A stretch of DNA of 35,357 nucleotides from Pseudomonas avellanae BPIC 631. Lineage in GTDB: Bacteria > Pseudomonadota > Gammaproteobacteria > Pseudomonadales > Pseudomonadaceae. The notes beneath the pieces were generated by a model. The model made no database searches and was not told where the DNA came from. It saw only the letters and a program-made list of their open reading frames with translations. The stretch covers positions 1-35,357 of the forward strand of contig NZ_ATDK01000271.1 in the NCBI RefSeq assembly GCF_000444135.1, given 5' to 3'. A program made the position numbers and the translations under genes. Shown piece by piece: positions 24,735 through 33,952 of this stretch (position 1 is the first letter of the stretch; each line of letters starts with the position of its first letter).

Positions 24735-27700
24735 GTGCCAGTTCTGCGTCTACCGCTTCTTTCTGCCGCTGCAGGCAAACAACACTGGGGCAATCTTCCC
24801 GGTGCCGCACTGAGCCTGGCCATTGCCGAGGCCGCCAGCGCGGCCAAGCGCTTCACCCTGCTTTTGACCGCCGACAGCCAGAGCGCCGAGCGGCTTGAGC
24901 AAGAGCTGAAGTTTTTTGCGCCCACGCTGCCGGTTCTGCACTTCCCGGACTGGGAAACCCTGCCCTACGATCTGTTTTCGCCGCACCAGGACATCATTTC
25001 CCAGCGCATCGCCAGCCTTTATCGCCTGCCGGAGCTGGAGCATGGCGTTTTGGTAGTACCGATCACCACTGCCCTACACAGACTCGCGCCGACCAAATTT
25101 CTGCTCGGCAGCAGCCTGGTGCTGGACGTCGGCCAGAAGCTCGACGTGAACGCCATGCGCACACGTCTGGAAGCCAGCGGTTATCGTTATGTGGATACGG
25201 TTTACGAGCACGGCGAGTTCACCGTGCGCGGTGCGTTGATCGACCTGTTCCCGATGGGCAGCAAGCTGCCGTTTCGCATCGATCTGTTCGACGATGAAAT
25301 CGAAACCCTGCGCACCTTCGACCCGGACACTCAGCGCTCCATCGACAAGGTCGAGTCGGTACGCCTGCTGCCGGCCCGTGAATTCCCGTTACAGAAAGAA
25401 GAAGTCACCCGTTTCAAGGCGCGATTCCGCGAACGCTTCGACGTGGACTTCCGGCGCAGCCCGATCTTCCAGGACTTGAGCAGCGGTATCACGCCAGCCG
25501 GTATCGAGTACTACATCCCGCTGTTCTTCGAAGAAACCTCGACCCTGTTCGATTACCTGCCGCAGGACACTCAGGTGTTTTCCCTGCCGGGCATCGAGCA
25601 GGCCGCCGAGAATTTCTGGAACGACGTGCGCAACCGCTACGAAGAACGCCGCGTCGATCCAGCCCGGCCGCTGCTACCCCCGGCCGAGCTGTTCCTGCCG
25701 GTGGAAGACTGCTTTGCACGCCTGAAAAACTGGCCGCGCGTGGTGGCCAGCCAGCAGGATGTCGACGCTGGAGCCGGACGCGAGCGCTTCCCGGCCCAGG
25801 CCCTGCCGGACCTTTCGATTGAAGCCAAGGCCACTCAGCCGTTGGCAGCGCTGGCAAAGTTTCTGGATGATTTTCCCGGTCGCGTGCTGTTCACCGCCGA
25901 GTCCGCAGGACGCCGGGAAGTGCTGCTGGAACTGCTCGAACGTCTGAAACTGCGACCGAAAACCGTCGACAGCTGGCTGGACTTCGTCGAGGGCAAGGAT
26001 CGCCTGGCAATCACCATTGCGCCGCTGGACGAAGGCCTGCTGCTGGACCAACCGGCGCTGGCACTGGTCGCGGAAAGCCCGCTGTTCGGCCAGCGCGTCA
26101 TGCAGCGCCGCCGTCGCGAGAAACGCACCGATGGCGGTAATAACGACGCCGTCATCAAGAACCTGACCGAACTGCGCGAAGGCGCGCCGGTGGTGCACAT
26201 CGATCACGGTGTCGGACGCTACCTGGGCCTGGCCACGCTTGAAGTCGAAAATCAGGTCGCCGAATTCCTGATGCTGGCCTACGCCGAGGACGCCAAGCTG
26301 TACGTCCCGGTCGCCAACCTGCACCTGATCGCCCGCTACACCGGCAGCGACGACGAAATGGCGCCGCTGCATCGCCTGGGCTCGGAAACCTGGCAGAAGG
26401 CCAAACGCAAGGCCGCCGAACAGGTTCGCGACGTGGCAGCCGAACTGCTCGACATCTACGCTCGCCGTGCAGCCCGCGAAGGCTATGCGTTTGCCGACCC
26501 GAAAGCCGATTACGCCACCTTCAGCGCGGGTTTCCCGTTCGAAGAAACCCCGGATCAGCAGACCACCATCGAAGCCGTGCGCGCCGACATGCTCGCGCCC
26601 CGGCCGATGGACCGCCTGGTGTGCGGCGACGTGGGCTTCGGCAAGACCGAAGTGGCCATGCGCGCCGCATTCATTGCCGTGCACGGCGGGCGTCAGGTCG
26701 CGATTCTGGTGCCAACCACCCTGCTCGCCCAACAGCACTACAACAGCTTCCGCGACCGCTTTGCCGACTGGCCGGTGACGGTCGAAGTCATGAGCCGCTT
26801 CAAGTCGGCCAAGGAAGTCAGCGCAGCCGTCGCCAACCTGGCCGAAGGCAAGATCGACATCGTCATCGGCACGCACAAGCTGTTGCAGGATGACGTGAAG
26901 ATCAAAAACCTCGGCCTGGTGATCATCGACGAAGAACACCGTTTCGGTGTCCGCCAGAAAGAACAGCTCAAGGCGCTGCGCAGCGAGGTCGACATTCTGA
27001 CCCTGACGGCAACGCCGATCCCGCGCACCCTGAACATGGCCGTGTCGGGCATGCGTGATCTGTCGATCATCGCCACGCCACCGGCGCGCAGGCTGTCGGT
27101 GCGCACCTTCGTCATGGAGCAAAACAAGCCGACCATCAAAGAAGCCCTGTTGCGCGAGTTGTTGCGCGGCGGGCAGGTCTACTACCTGCACAACGACGTC
27201 AAGACCATCGAAAAATGCGCGGCGGACCTGGCCGAACTGGTGCCGGAAGCCCGCATCGGCATTGGTCACGGCCAGATGCGTGAACGCGACCTCGAGCAGG
27301 TGATGAGCGATTTCTACCACAAGCGCTTCAACGTGCTGATCGCCTCGACCATCATCGAGACCGGCATCGACGTGCCGAGCGCCAACACCATCATCATCGA
27401 ACGTGCCGACAAGTTCGGCCTGGCGCAATTGCACCAACTGCGCGGACGCGTCGGGCGCAGTCACCACCAGGCTTATGCCTACCTGCTGACACCGCCACGC
27501 AAACAGATTACCTCCGACGCCGAAAAGCGTCTGGAAGCGATTGCCAACACCCAGGACCTCGGCGCGGGCTTCGTGCTCGCCACCAACGACCTGGAAATAC
27601 GCGGTGCTGGCGAACTGCTCGGCGACGGCCAGAGCGGCCAGATTCAGGCCGTGGGCTTCACGCTGTACATGGAAATGCTCGAGCGCGCGGTCAAGTCGAT

Positions 27701-28187
27701 CCGCAAAGGCGAACAGCCTAACCTTGATCAGCCGCTGGGCGGCGGGCCGGAAATCAACCTGCGCGTGCCGGCGCTGATCCCGGAAGCCTATCTGCCGGAT
27801 GTGCATACGCGCCTGATTCTCTACAAGCGCATTGCCAACGCCGCTGACGAGGACGCCTTGAAAGACCTGCAAGTCGAAATGATCGACCGCTTCGGCTTGC
27901 TGCCGGAGCCGACCAAGAATCTGGTGCGCATTACCCTGCTCAAACTGCAAGCCGAACAACTGGGCATCAAGAAAGTCGACGGCGGGCCGCAGGGTGGGCG
28001 TATCGAGTTCGCGACCGAAACCCCGGTCGATCCGTTGACCCTGATCAAACTGATCCAGAGCCAGCCCAACCGCTACAAGTTCGAAGGTGCCACGCTGTTC
28101 AAATTCATGGTGCCCATGGAGCGCCCTGAAGAGCGCTTCAACACGATCGAAGCGCTGTTTGAGCGCCTGACCCCGAAAACTGCCTGA
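24735..28187 (+). CDS. mfd: Transcription-repair coupling factor Mfd
   Basis: This 1150-residue ATP-driven translocase displaces RNA polymerase stalled at DNA lesions and recruits UvrA. The N-terminal third resembles UvrB ('LPVLHFPDWETLPYDLFSPH' in pieces, 'FTVRGALIDLFPMG'). The CarD-like RNA polymerase-interaction domain begins near residue 482 ('VVHIDHGVGRYLGL'). Helicase motifs follow: Walker A 'GDVGFGKTEVAM' (about 632-643), DEEH at 732-735, and 'TLTATPIPRTLNM'. The TRG motif region and a C-terminal TRCF domain complete the normal layout; length is normal. GTG start at 24735 with no strong Shine-Dalgarno site. csiV follows after 11 bases, probably in the same transcript. Confidence 0.97.
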   Translation: MPVLRLPLLSAAAGKQHWGNLPGAALSLAIAEAASAAKRFTLLLTADSQSAERLEQELKFFAPTLPVLHFPDWETLPYDLFSPHQDIISQRIASLYRLPELEHGVLVVPITTALHRLAPTKFLLGSSLVLDVGQKLDVNAMRTRLEASGYRYVDTVYEHGEFTVRGALIDLFPMGSKLPFRIDLFDDEIETLRTFDPDTQRSIDKVESVRLLPAREFPLQKEEVTRFKARFRERFDVDFRRSPIFQDLSSGITPAGIEYYIPLFFEETSTLFDYLPQDTQVFSLPGIEQAAENFWNDVRNRYEERRVDPARPLLPPAELFLPVEDCFARLKNWPRVVASQQDVDAGAGRERFPAQALPDLSIEAKATQPLAALAKFLDDFPGRVLFTAESAGRREVLLELLERLKLRPKTVDSWLDFVEGKDRLAITIAPLDEGLLLDQPALALVAESPLFGQRVMQRRRREKRTDGGNNDAVIKNLTELREGAPVVHIDHGVGRYLGLATLEVENQVAEFLMLAYAEDAKLYVPVANLHLIARYTGSDDEMAPLHRLGSETWQKAKRKAAEQVRDVAAELLDIYARRAAREGYAFADPKADYATFSAGFPFEETPDQQTTIEAVRADMLAPRPMDRLVCGDVGFGKTEVAMRAAFIAVHGGRQVAILVPTTLLAQQHYNSFRDRFADWPVTVEVMSRFKSAKEVSAAVANLAEGKIDIVIGTHKLLQDDVKIKNLGLVIIDEEHRFGVRQKEQLKALRSEVDILTLTATPIPRTLNMAVSGMRDLSIIATPPARRLSVRTFVMEQNKPTIKEALLRELLRGGQVYYLHNDVKTIEKCAADLAELVPEARIGIGHGQMRERDLEQVMSDFYHKRFNVLIASTIIETGIDVPSANTIIIERADKFGLAQLHQLRGRVGRSHHQAYAYLLTPPRKQITSDAEKRLEAIANTQDLGAGFVLATNDLEIRGAGELLGDGQSGQIQAVGFTLYMEMLERAVKSIRKGEQPNLDQPLGGGPEINLRVPALIPEAYLPDVHTRLILYKRIANAADEDALKDLQVEMIDRFGLLPEPTKNLVRITLLKLQAEQLGIKKVDGGPQGGRIEFATETPVDPLTLIKLIQSQPNRYKFEGATLFKFMVPMERPEERFNTIEALFERLTPKTA

Positions 28188-28198
28188 AGGATTCACGC

Positions 28199-28723
28199 AT
28201 GCGTCTGTTTCGTTCATTGATCCTGCTGCTGACGCTGGTCGCGCCGACCGCGTTCGCCGACGGCTCGTATCAGGTCGAAATACTGCTGTTTCGTCAAAAC
28301 GGCGAGCCGGCCTCGACCCGCCAGCTTGCCCCGGAAAACTGGGACAAGGGCGCGCAGCGGATCGATTCGAGCAACGAGCGCAGCCCGGCACTGAATGATC
28401 TGGCGAGCAAACTGCAAGGCAGCGGCAATTATCAAGTGCTGATGCAGCGCGCCTGGCAACAGACCATCAGCACCGAGCCAGGCAAAATGGCGGTCAGCAG
28501 CGGTGAAGAGAAGCTCGGGCATTTCCCCATCGAGGGCACCGTGAGCCTGGCGATGGCACGTTTTACCGATATTGATGCACAATTCTGGGTCAACCAGCTG
28601 GACCCGCATGGCGTGGTCATCAGCAGTGAGCGATTGAAGCAGACCGCCAGGGTAAAAAACGGCGAACTGACCTATCTGGACAATGGCAACCTCGCGTTGC
28701 TGATCAAAGTTTCTCCTCTTTGA
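28199..28723 (+). CDS. CsiV family protein
   Basis: A 174-residue exported protein with signal peptide 'LFRSLILLLTLVAPTAFA' cleaved before 'DGSYQVEILLF'. That first mature strand and the 'IEGTVSLAMARFTDIDAQFWVN' region match the family usually annotated CsiV (peptidoglycan-binding protein), first associated with cholix expression or SOS-like phenotypes in Vibrio; its function in Pseudomonas is not settled. The ATG has AAGGA 7 bases upstream. It lies 11 bases after mfd, and a terminator follows, so mfd-csiV is probably one operon. Confidence 0.78.
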   Translation: MRLFRSLILLLTLVAPTAFADGSYQVEILLFRQNGEPASTRQLAPENWDKGAQRIDSSNERSPALNDLASKLQGSGNYQVLMQRAWQQTISTEPGKMAVSSGEEKLGHFPIEGTVSLAMARFTDIDAQFWVNQLDPHGVVISSERLKQTARVKNGELTYLDNGNLALLIKVSPL

Positions 28724-28736
28724 TCTTTACGTACGC

Positions 28737-28765
28737 AAGGGGCGCTACAGCGCTCCCTTTCTTTT
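28737..28765 (+). terminator. Terminator of the mfd-csiV unit
   Basis: AAGGGGCGCT-ACA-GCGCTCCCTT forms a roughly 10-base-pair stem with one bulge and is followed by TCTTTT, 14 bases after the csiV stop. Confidence 0.8.
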
Positions 28766-28797
28766 GAGCATCGCTGCGGCGTAGGGCCTTTTAAAAC

Positions 28798-31554
28798 TTG
28801 TCGTCCATTCTCGAAAAAGTCCTGGCTTCGGCCTGGACAGACTTATTCAACGATCGAACGCTTGAGCGGGGGCGCGACTACGCCCGGCAAAAACGCATCG
28901 TGCTGGAAGACTCCAGCCCGCAGATCATCCGCACCGCGTGCCGGGGCTCGGGCCTTGAAATCTATACCCAGACCCTGCTGTTCAAGGACCCGGATCGCTA
29001 CAAGAATTACCTGACCTGCAAATGCACCTGCCCGGTACGCAACGACTGCAAGCACTGCGTGGCGGCGTTGCTGTTTCTAAAGGACCCGCAAAACCGGCCA
29101 CTGCTGCAAGCCGCGCTGAGTTCGCATCAGCGCGAAACAGAGCAGCACGTCGAGCAGCAGATCGCGCAAAAGCCCCGGCTGCCGGAACGCCTGATCGATG
29201 ATCTGCAACCGCGCCCCAGGTTGATTCTGGCCAGCATCGAGTTCAGCGCCTACGAGCCACGTAACGGGCGCATGCAGCGGCATATTCAACATCGCGCCGC
29301 GCTTGCCTTCGCCTATGGCAAGCATTACGCCGTCGGTACCACCAACGTGAGCATTCTGGTCAGCTCGCTGGGCAGTGATCTGGTCAACCAGAAAAGCGAC
29401 ATCATTGAACACACCGAAACCGAGACCCTGCGCATACGTCGTCAGGGCGAAAAAGAGCGGCAGCTGCGTCAGGAGCTTGCCGACCTGGGCTTCAAGGTCG
29501 CCACCCGGCAGAGCAAGGCGCTGCCTGACAGCGCGGGCGACATGTACGAGTTGCCCAACGACAAGGCCTGGCTGCATTTTGTGCTCGATGACCTGCCACG
29601 ATTGCGCGAACAGGGCTGGGAAATCGAGATTCAGGAAGAATTCGGCTTTGACGTCACGCCGGTAGATGACTGGTATGCAGTCATCGACGAAGAGACCGAA
29701 CGCGACTGGTTCGACCTGGAGCTGGGCATCATCGTCAACGGCGAACGCCTGAGCCTGCTGCCGATCCTGATCAACCTGATCCGCAGCCATCCCGAACTGA
29801 TGAGCCCGTCGGCGGTGGCCAAGCGCGGTGATGAAGAACAACTGCTGGTCCAGCTCAACCACTTCACCCAGAGCGGCGGTAGCCCGGTGCAGATCGCCCT
29901 GCCGTACGGCCGGCTCAAGCCGGTACTGGCGACATTGGGTGACTTCTACTGGCGGCAGGACGGCAACAACGCGCTGCGCATGAGCAAGGCCGATGCGGCG
30001 CGCCTGACCCAACTCGAAGACCTGCCACTCACCTGGCAGGGCGGCGACCGCCTGCGCCACTTCGCCGAGCGCCTGATCAACATCAAGGACGCGCCGGTCA
30101 ACCTGCCCGACGGCCTGAATGCCACGCTGCGCCCGTATCAGCTGGAAGGCCTGAGCTGGATGCAGTCGTTGCGCGAGCTGGAAGTCGGCGGCGTGCTGGC
30201 CGATGACATGGGCCTGGGCAAGACCCTGCAGACCCTGGCTCACCTGCTGATGGAAAAACAGGCCGGACGCCTCGACCGCCCTGCGCTGGTCGTCATGCCG
30301 ACCAGCCTGATTCCCAACTGGCTGGATGAAGCCGAGCACTTCACCCCGGACCTCAAGGTGCTGGCGCTGTATGGCGCCAATCGCCATCAGGACGCGGGCA
30401 ATCTGCAGGATTACGACCTGATCCTGACCACTTACGCGCTGCTGCCCCGGGACATGGAGATGCTCGAAAAGCAGCCGCTGCATGTACTGATTCTCGATGA
30501 AGCGCAGTACATCAAGAACCCCAACAGCAAGGCCGCGCAGGCCGCGCGCAACCTCACTGCCCGTCAGCGCCTGTGCCTGAGCGGTACGCCGCTGGAAAAC
30601 CACCTGGGCGAGCTGTGGTCGCTGTTCCACTTCCTGATGCCCGGCTGGCTGGGCAACAGCAAGGAATTCAACAGCAACTACCGCACGGCCATTGAAAAGC
30701 ACGGCAATCAGGACCGCCTGCATCACCTCAATGCGCGCATCAAGCCGTTCCTGCTGCGCCGCACCAAGGAACAGGTCGCCACCGAGCTGCCGCCCAAGAC
30801 CGAAATCATTCACTGGGTCGACCTCAACGACGCCCAGCGCGATGTGTACGAAACCGTGCGCCTGGCGATGGACAAGAAGGTCAGGGACGAGATCACCCGC
30901 AAGGGCGTGGCGCGTAGCCAGATCATCATTCTCGAGGCGCTGCTCAAGCTGCGTCAGGTGTGCTGCGACCTGCGGCTGGTCAACCACGACATGCCGGTCA
31001 ACAGCAAACAAGGCACGTCAGGCAAGCTCAACAGCCTGATGGAAATGTTCGAAGAACTGCTGGCCGAGGGCCGCAAGATACTGCTGTTCTCGCAGTTCAC
31101 CTCAATGCTGAGCCTGATCGAAGAAGAACTGAAACAGCGCGGCATTGCCTATGCCCTGCTGACCGGCTCGACCCGCGACCGACGCACGCCGATTCACGAT
31201 TTCCAGAGCGGCAAGCTGCCGATCTTCCTGATCAGCCTGAAAGCCGGTGGTACGGGCCTCAACCTGACCGCGGCCGACACCGTGATCCACTACGACCCAT
31301 GGTGGAACCCGGCAGCGGAAAATCAGGCGACCGACCGCGCCTACCGCATCGGCCAGGACAAGCCGGTGTTCGTTTACAAGATGATCGCGCGCGGCACCGT
31401 GGAAGAGAAAATCCAGCGCCTGCAACGGGAAAAATCCGCGCTGGCAGCCGGCGTACTGGATGGCCGTACCACCGGCGACTGGAAGCTGCGCGATGAAGAC
31501 CTGCAGGCCCTGTTCGCGCCCTTGCCTGCCGCGCCAAAGAAGACCCGCAAGTGA
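28798..31554 (+). CDS. SWIM-domain SNF2/HepA-family helicase-like ATPase
   Basis: The 918-residue protein starts with a SWIM zinc finger (C76, C78, C84 and H86 in '[12 protein letters not shown]'), a nucleic-acid or protein-binding module. A variable middle region follows, then the two RecA-like lobes of SNF2 ATPases: '[14 protein letters not shown]' (about 465-478), '[11 protein letters not shown]' with the DEAQ box near 567, '[15 protein letters not shown]', '[16 protein letters not shown]', '[29 protein letters not shown]' (in pieces) and '[16 protein letters not shown]'. It should translocate on duplex DNA or remodel nucleoprotein; the partner is unknown. The start codon is TTG at 28798 with only weak AGGG upstream, so translation may be low. 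It converges on the next gene with a 7-base gap. Confidence 0.9.
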   Translation: MSSILEKVLASAWTDLFNDRTLERGRDYARQKRIVLEDSSPQIIRTACRGSGLEIYTQTLLFKDPDRYKNYLTCKCTCPVRNDCKHCVAALLFLKDPQNRPLLQAALSSHQRETEQHVEQQIAQKPRLPERLIDDLQPRPRLILASIEFSAYEPRNGRMQRHIQHRAALAFAYGKHYAVGTTNVSILVSSLGSDLVNQKSDIIEHTETETLRIRRQGEKERQLRQELADLGFKVATRQSKALPDSAGDMYELPNDKAWLHFVLDDLPRLREQGWEIEIQEEFGFDVTPVDDWYAVIDEETERDWFDLELGIIVNGERLSLLPILINLIRSHPELMSPSAVAKRGDEEQLLVQLNHFTQSGGSPVQIALPYGRLKPVLATLGDFYWRQDGNNALRMSKADAARLTQLEDLPLTWQGGDRLRHFAERLINIKDAPVNLPDGLNATLRPYQLEGLSWMQSLRELEVGGVLADDMGLGKTLQTLAHLLMEKQAGRLDRPALVVMPTSLIPNWLDEAEHFTPDLKVLALYGANRHQDAGNLQDYDLILTTYALLPRDMEMLEKQPLHVLILDEAQYIKNPNSKAAQAARNLTARQRLCLSGTPLENHLGELWSLFHFLMPGWLGNSKEFNSNYRTAIEKHGNQDRLHHLNARIKPFLLRRTKEQVATELPPKTEIIHWVDLNDAQRDVYETVRLAMDKKVRDEITRKGVARSQIIILEALLKLRQVCCDLRLVNHDMPVNSKQGTSGKLNSLMEMFEELLAEGRKILLFSQFTSMLSLIEEELKQRGIAYALLTGSTRDRRTPIHDFQSGKLPIFLISLKAGGTGLNLTAADTVIHYDPWWNPAAENQATDRAYRIGQDKPVFVYKMIARGTVEEKIQRLQREKSALAAGVLDGRTTGDWKLRDEDLQALFAPLPAAPKKTRK

Positions 31555-31561
31555 GCTGAGT

Positions 31562-32128
31562 TTAGTGGGCGGCAGCGTGCTGGAGAACCTGCACGCAGGA
31601 CAGGACCGTGGCGTATTCGCCGTGCAGGTTGGCCAGCGACATCGCATGCACGTCTTCGGCACTGCGCGGCGTGCCGAAGAAATCCTTCTGGTCGAAGGTA
31701 AAACAGGCGTCATGCGCCACCACCACTTCAAACCCGAGATTGCCGCCGCTGCGCGCGGTGGACTCGACAGAATTGTTGGTAATCACCCCGACAATGACCA
31801 CCTGCCTGATCCCGTCGGACCGCAGCCACATTTCCAGAAACGACCCGCAAAACGCGTCAGGCACCTGCTTGCTCAGCTCCCGTTCATCGGCGTGCGGCAC
31901 GAACGCAGGTTGATACTCGACACCCGACTGCTCGGGCCAGAACACCGATTGGGGCGAGGTCGAGAAATGCCGGACGTGAATCACCGGCCGCCCGGATTGT
32001 CGCCAGGCATCCAGCAGCGCGCCTATATTCGCCTCGGCCTGAGGGTTGTTACGCCGCCCCAGTTTGGGGTGATTGATGCCCTGCTGCATGTCGATCAGGA
32101 TCAACGCGCTGTTGCTTTGAATATCCAT
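31562..32128 (-). CDS. Isochorismatase-fold protein with Ser in the catalytic Cys position
   Basis: The 188 residues have the cysteine-hydrolase fold: D13 in 'LILIDMQQGI', K87 in 'LSKQVPDAF' and the loop 'GVITNNSVESTAR'. In hydrolases the nucleophile is the Cys in TN-x-CVxST; here it is Ser120. A TNNSVE variant occurs in part of this superfamily as I recall, so this is probably inherited and not a fresh mutation, but standard amidohydrolase chemistry should not be assumed. It is cytosolic and divergent from the SDR gene across a 112-base region, which suggests the two may be functionally or regulatorily linked. The terminus is 'LQHAAAH'. Confidence 0.85.
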   Translation of the reverse strand: MDIQSNSALILIDMQQGINHPKLGRRNNPQAEANIGALLDAWRQSGRPVIHVRHFSTSPQSVFWPEQSGVEYQPAFVPHADERELSKQVPDAFCGSFLEMWLRSDGIRQVVIVGVITNNSVESTARSGGNLGFEVVVAHDACFTFDQKDFFGTPRSAEDVHAMSLANLHGEYATVLSCVQVLQHAAAH

Positions 32129-32240
32129 GACGAATCAGTCCGAACGTTTGGTTCAGGGAGACTATCGCAATCAGGGTCTATTCTGGTCGCAATCGTAGAC
32201 GGCTTCTGGCCTGTCCGAGACCTGCCCAACGGAGAACATC

Positions 32241-32990
32241 ATGATCGAACACCTCAAACTCGCTGGCAAAGTCGCTTTGGTGCAAGGCGGCTCTCGGGGC
32301 ATTGGCGCAGCCATCGTCAACCGCCTGGCCAAGGAAGGCGCGGCCGTCGCGTTTACCTACGTGAACTCTGAAGTCAACGCACTGGAGATTCAGGACAGCA
32401 TCAATGCCAATGGCGGACGGGCACTGGCCATTCGCGCAGACAGCGCCGATGAGAAAGCCATCCGCGAGGCCGTGCAGACCACCGCCGAAACCCTGGGCAG
32501 GCTGGACATTCTGGTCAACAACGCCGGCGTGCTGGCCATCGCACCGCTCAACGAGTTCAGCATGCAGGACTTCGACAAAACCCTGGCCATCAACGTGCGC
32601 AGCGTGTTTATCGCCAGCCAGGAAGCCGCCCGGCATATGGAAGAAGGCGGTCGCATCATCAACATTGGCAGCACCAACGCCGACCGCATGCCCTTTGCAG
32701 GCGGCGCTACCTACGCCATGAGCAAATCGGCGCTGATCGGCCTCACCAAAGGCATGGCCCGCGACCTAGGCCCGCAAGGCATCACCGTCAACAACGTCCA
32801 GCCCGGCCCGGTCGACACCGACATGAACCCGGAACACGGCGAATTCGCCGAAAGCCTGAAAGCGCTGATGGCACTCCCCCGCTACGGCAAAAGCGAGGAA
32901 ATCGCCAGCTTCGTCGCCTACCTCGCAGGCCCGGAAGCGGGCTACATAACCGGCGCCAGCCTGACGATCGACGGCGGCTTCAGCGCCTGA
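32241..32990 (+). CDS. SDR family oxidoreductase (FabG-like)
   Basis: A 249-residue classical short-chain dehydrogenase. It shows the coenzyme motif 'VQGGSRGIGAAI' (a variant of TGxxxGIG), 'NNAGV' at 93-97, the catalytic S144, Y158 and K162 ('NIGSTN', 'YAMSK'), and 'PGPVDTDMNPEHGEFA'. The ending 'GYITGASLTIDGGFSA' is typical. Residues after strand 2 ('YVNSEVNALEI') lack the acidic residue of NAD enzymes, so NADP(H) is more likely. The substrate is unknown; 3-oxoacyl-ACP reductase is the usual automatic label. It has a GGAGAA site before the ATG and faces the isochorismatase-like gene divergently. Confidence 0.9.
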   Translation: MIEHLKLAGKVALVQGGSRGIGAAIVNRLAKEGAAVAFTYVNSEVNALEIQDSINANGGRALAIRADSADEKAIREAVQTTAETLGRLDILVNNAGVLAIAPLNEFSMQDFDKTLAINVRSVFIASQEAARHMEEGGRIINIGSTNADRMPFAGGATYAMSKSALIGLTKGMARDLGPQGITVNNVQPGPVDTDMNPEHGEFAESLKALMALPRYGKSEEIASFVAYLAGPEAGYITGASLTIDGGFSA

Positions 32991-33004
32991 ACCACCTATG
33001 GCAA

Positions 33005-33027
33005 GCGGCCCTGCACACAAGGGCCGC
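33005..33027 (+). terminator. Hairpin after the SDR gene
   Basis: GCGGCCCT (33005-33012) pairs perfectly with AGGGCCGC (33020-33027) around seven bases, 15 bases after the SDR stop. The T run expected directly after it is missing; a GCTTTTTGC lies about 23 bases on. Possible terminator. Confidence 0.55.
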
Positions 33028-33101
33028 ATCGCCTGCCAGGGCTTTTTGCTGGCGAATAAGCATTTATTTGCTTAACCACATGAAAAATCTGAAAAAAAGT
33101 T

Positions 33102-33130
33102 TTGCGTTAGGAAAAGCTTTCGACTACATT
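33102..33130 (+). promoter_or_regulatory. Promoter of the tRNA-Ser gene
   Basis: TTGCGT (33102-33107) and TACATT (33125-33130) are separated by exactly 17 bases and lie about 38 bases before the mature tRNA. A GC-rich stretch follows the -10 (AGCGCGCCTC), as expected of a stringently controlled stable-RNA promoter. Confidence 0.65.
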
Positions 33131-33167
33131 AGCGCGCCTCGACAGACACAACGTGTCGTCGAGATAC

Positions 33168-33257
33168 GGTGAGGTGTCCGAGTGGCTTAAGGAGCACGCC
33201 TGGAAAGTGTGTATACAAGAAATTGTATCGAGGGTTCGAATCCCTCCTTCACCGCCA
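33168..33257 (+). tRNA. tRNA-Ser (anticodon GGA)
   Basis: The 90-base gene, with encoded CCA, forms a cloverleaf: acceptor GGTGAGG with CTTCACC (one G-T pair), anticodon stem CACGC/GTGTG around CTGGAAA with anticodon GGA at 33202-33204, a long variable arm typical of class II serine tRNAs (TATACAAGAAATTGTAT), and a TpsiC arm with GGTTCGAATCC. It reads UCC and UCU codons. Serine tRNA 3' ends are common integration sites, but I see no integrase or duplicated tail in the window. Confidence 0.96.
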
Positions 33258-33272
33258 TATTTGAAACACGCT

Positions 33273-33308
33273 AAACCCCTGAATTCATTGAAGAATTTCA
33301 GGGGTTTT
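33273..33308 (+). terminator. Terminator of the tRNA-Ser gene
   Basis: AAACCCCTGAATTC pairs with GAATTTCAGGGGTTT (one bulge) around ATTGAA and is followed by T. It lies 15 bases beyond the tRNA. Confidence 0.85.
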
Positions 33309-33594
33309 GTGGTTTCTGGGGTCTGAAAAAATGGCCGTGGGATCGATATGGGACAGCGCTACCATTTCTGCCCCACCCCCTCCAAAAAAATCGCAGTCAA
33401 AGCGACCTCTCTACGACCTACATTCCAGGCTGCCTACGCCAACCCAGCGCAGAACCAGCAACATCGCGTCGAAAAGTGGCCCCTTCATAAACCATGGAGT
33501 TTGGCCATAATCATTCCCCGGAAGGTCACGACGGTCGCAGGGCAGAGATACCCCCGCGCTGTAATGGAATTAAAGGATTCAAAAGGATTTATGT
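33309..33594. other. Intergenic region after tRNA-Ser
   Basis: I see no supported gene. The sequence has short low-complexity runs (CCCCACCCCCTCC and A runs). Close to its right end lies the AAAAGGA site of the next gene. Its position just after a serine tRNA makes it a possible remnant of past insertions, but nothing in it proves that. Confidence 0.4.
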
Positions 33595-33888
33595 ATGCCT
33601 GTGGATGAACGGATGCTCGATGCAGATGCGCCCAAATTGTTTTTTGATGACGTGATCCGGTTTTTGAAAGGGGTCAAGGCAATGAGTGCGTGCGCATCGT
33701 GCAGCGCGCAGTCCTGGGAAATACCTGTCGGCTCGTTCGAGCACTCAGAGGTCGTGCTGACCCAATCGGGGATGACACAGGAATCCGTCATGCTTATGTG
33801 CAACAACTGCGGCATGCAGCGTGCTCATTCGGCCAGGTTCATAGGCAACTGGCTACTGAAAGACGCAGAGACGTCTGCCGATGAGTGA
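33595..33888 (+). CDS. Small zinc-ribbon-like hypothetical protein
   Basis: I do not recognise this 97-residue protein. It has two CxxC pairs (C33-C36 in 'SACASCSAQ' and C69-C72 in 'LMCNNCGMQ') separated by 32 residues, the geometry of a zinc ribbon, with strand-like sequence between ('WEIPVGSF', 'SEVVL'). The first 30 residues are helical ('ADAPKLFFDDVIRFLKG'). There is no signal peptide. AAAAGGA precedes the ATG. The next frame could overlap its 3' end if translated from 33881, so the two are probably an operon of coupled accessory genes. Confidence 0.7.
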   Translation: MPVDERMLDADAPKLFFDDVIRFLKGVKAMSACASCSAQSWEIPVGSFEHSEVVLTQSGMTQESVMLMCNNCGMQRAHSARFIGNWLLKDAETSADE

Positions 33889-33952
33889 GTGCGGTCTCAT
33901 ATTCACAAGAAACCATCTGCCCTCGCCACGGCTGTCGATTACAAGAGCTGAC

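Noticed and set aside
25674..28391. A 905-codon open frame antisense to mfd
   Set aside because: It mirrors mfd codon structure in a high-GC genome and shows no protein family features, while mfd itself is certain.
29077..31011. A 644-codon open frame antisense to the SNF2 gene
   Set aside because: The sense strand has full helicase motifs; the antisense product is low-complexity in Gln and Val with no domain.
33168..33257. Integration site (att) of a genomic island at tRNA-Ser
   Set aside because: No integrase gene and no repeat of the tRNA 3' end is visible in the following 2.1 kb.
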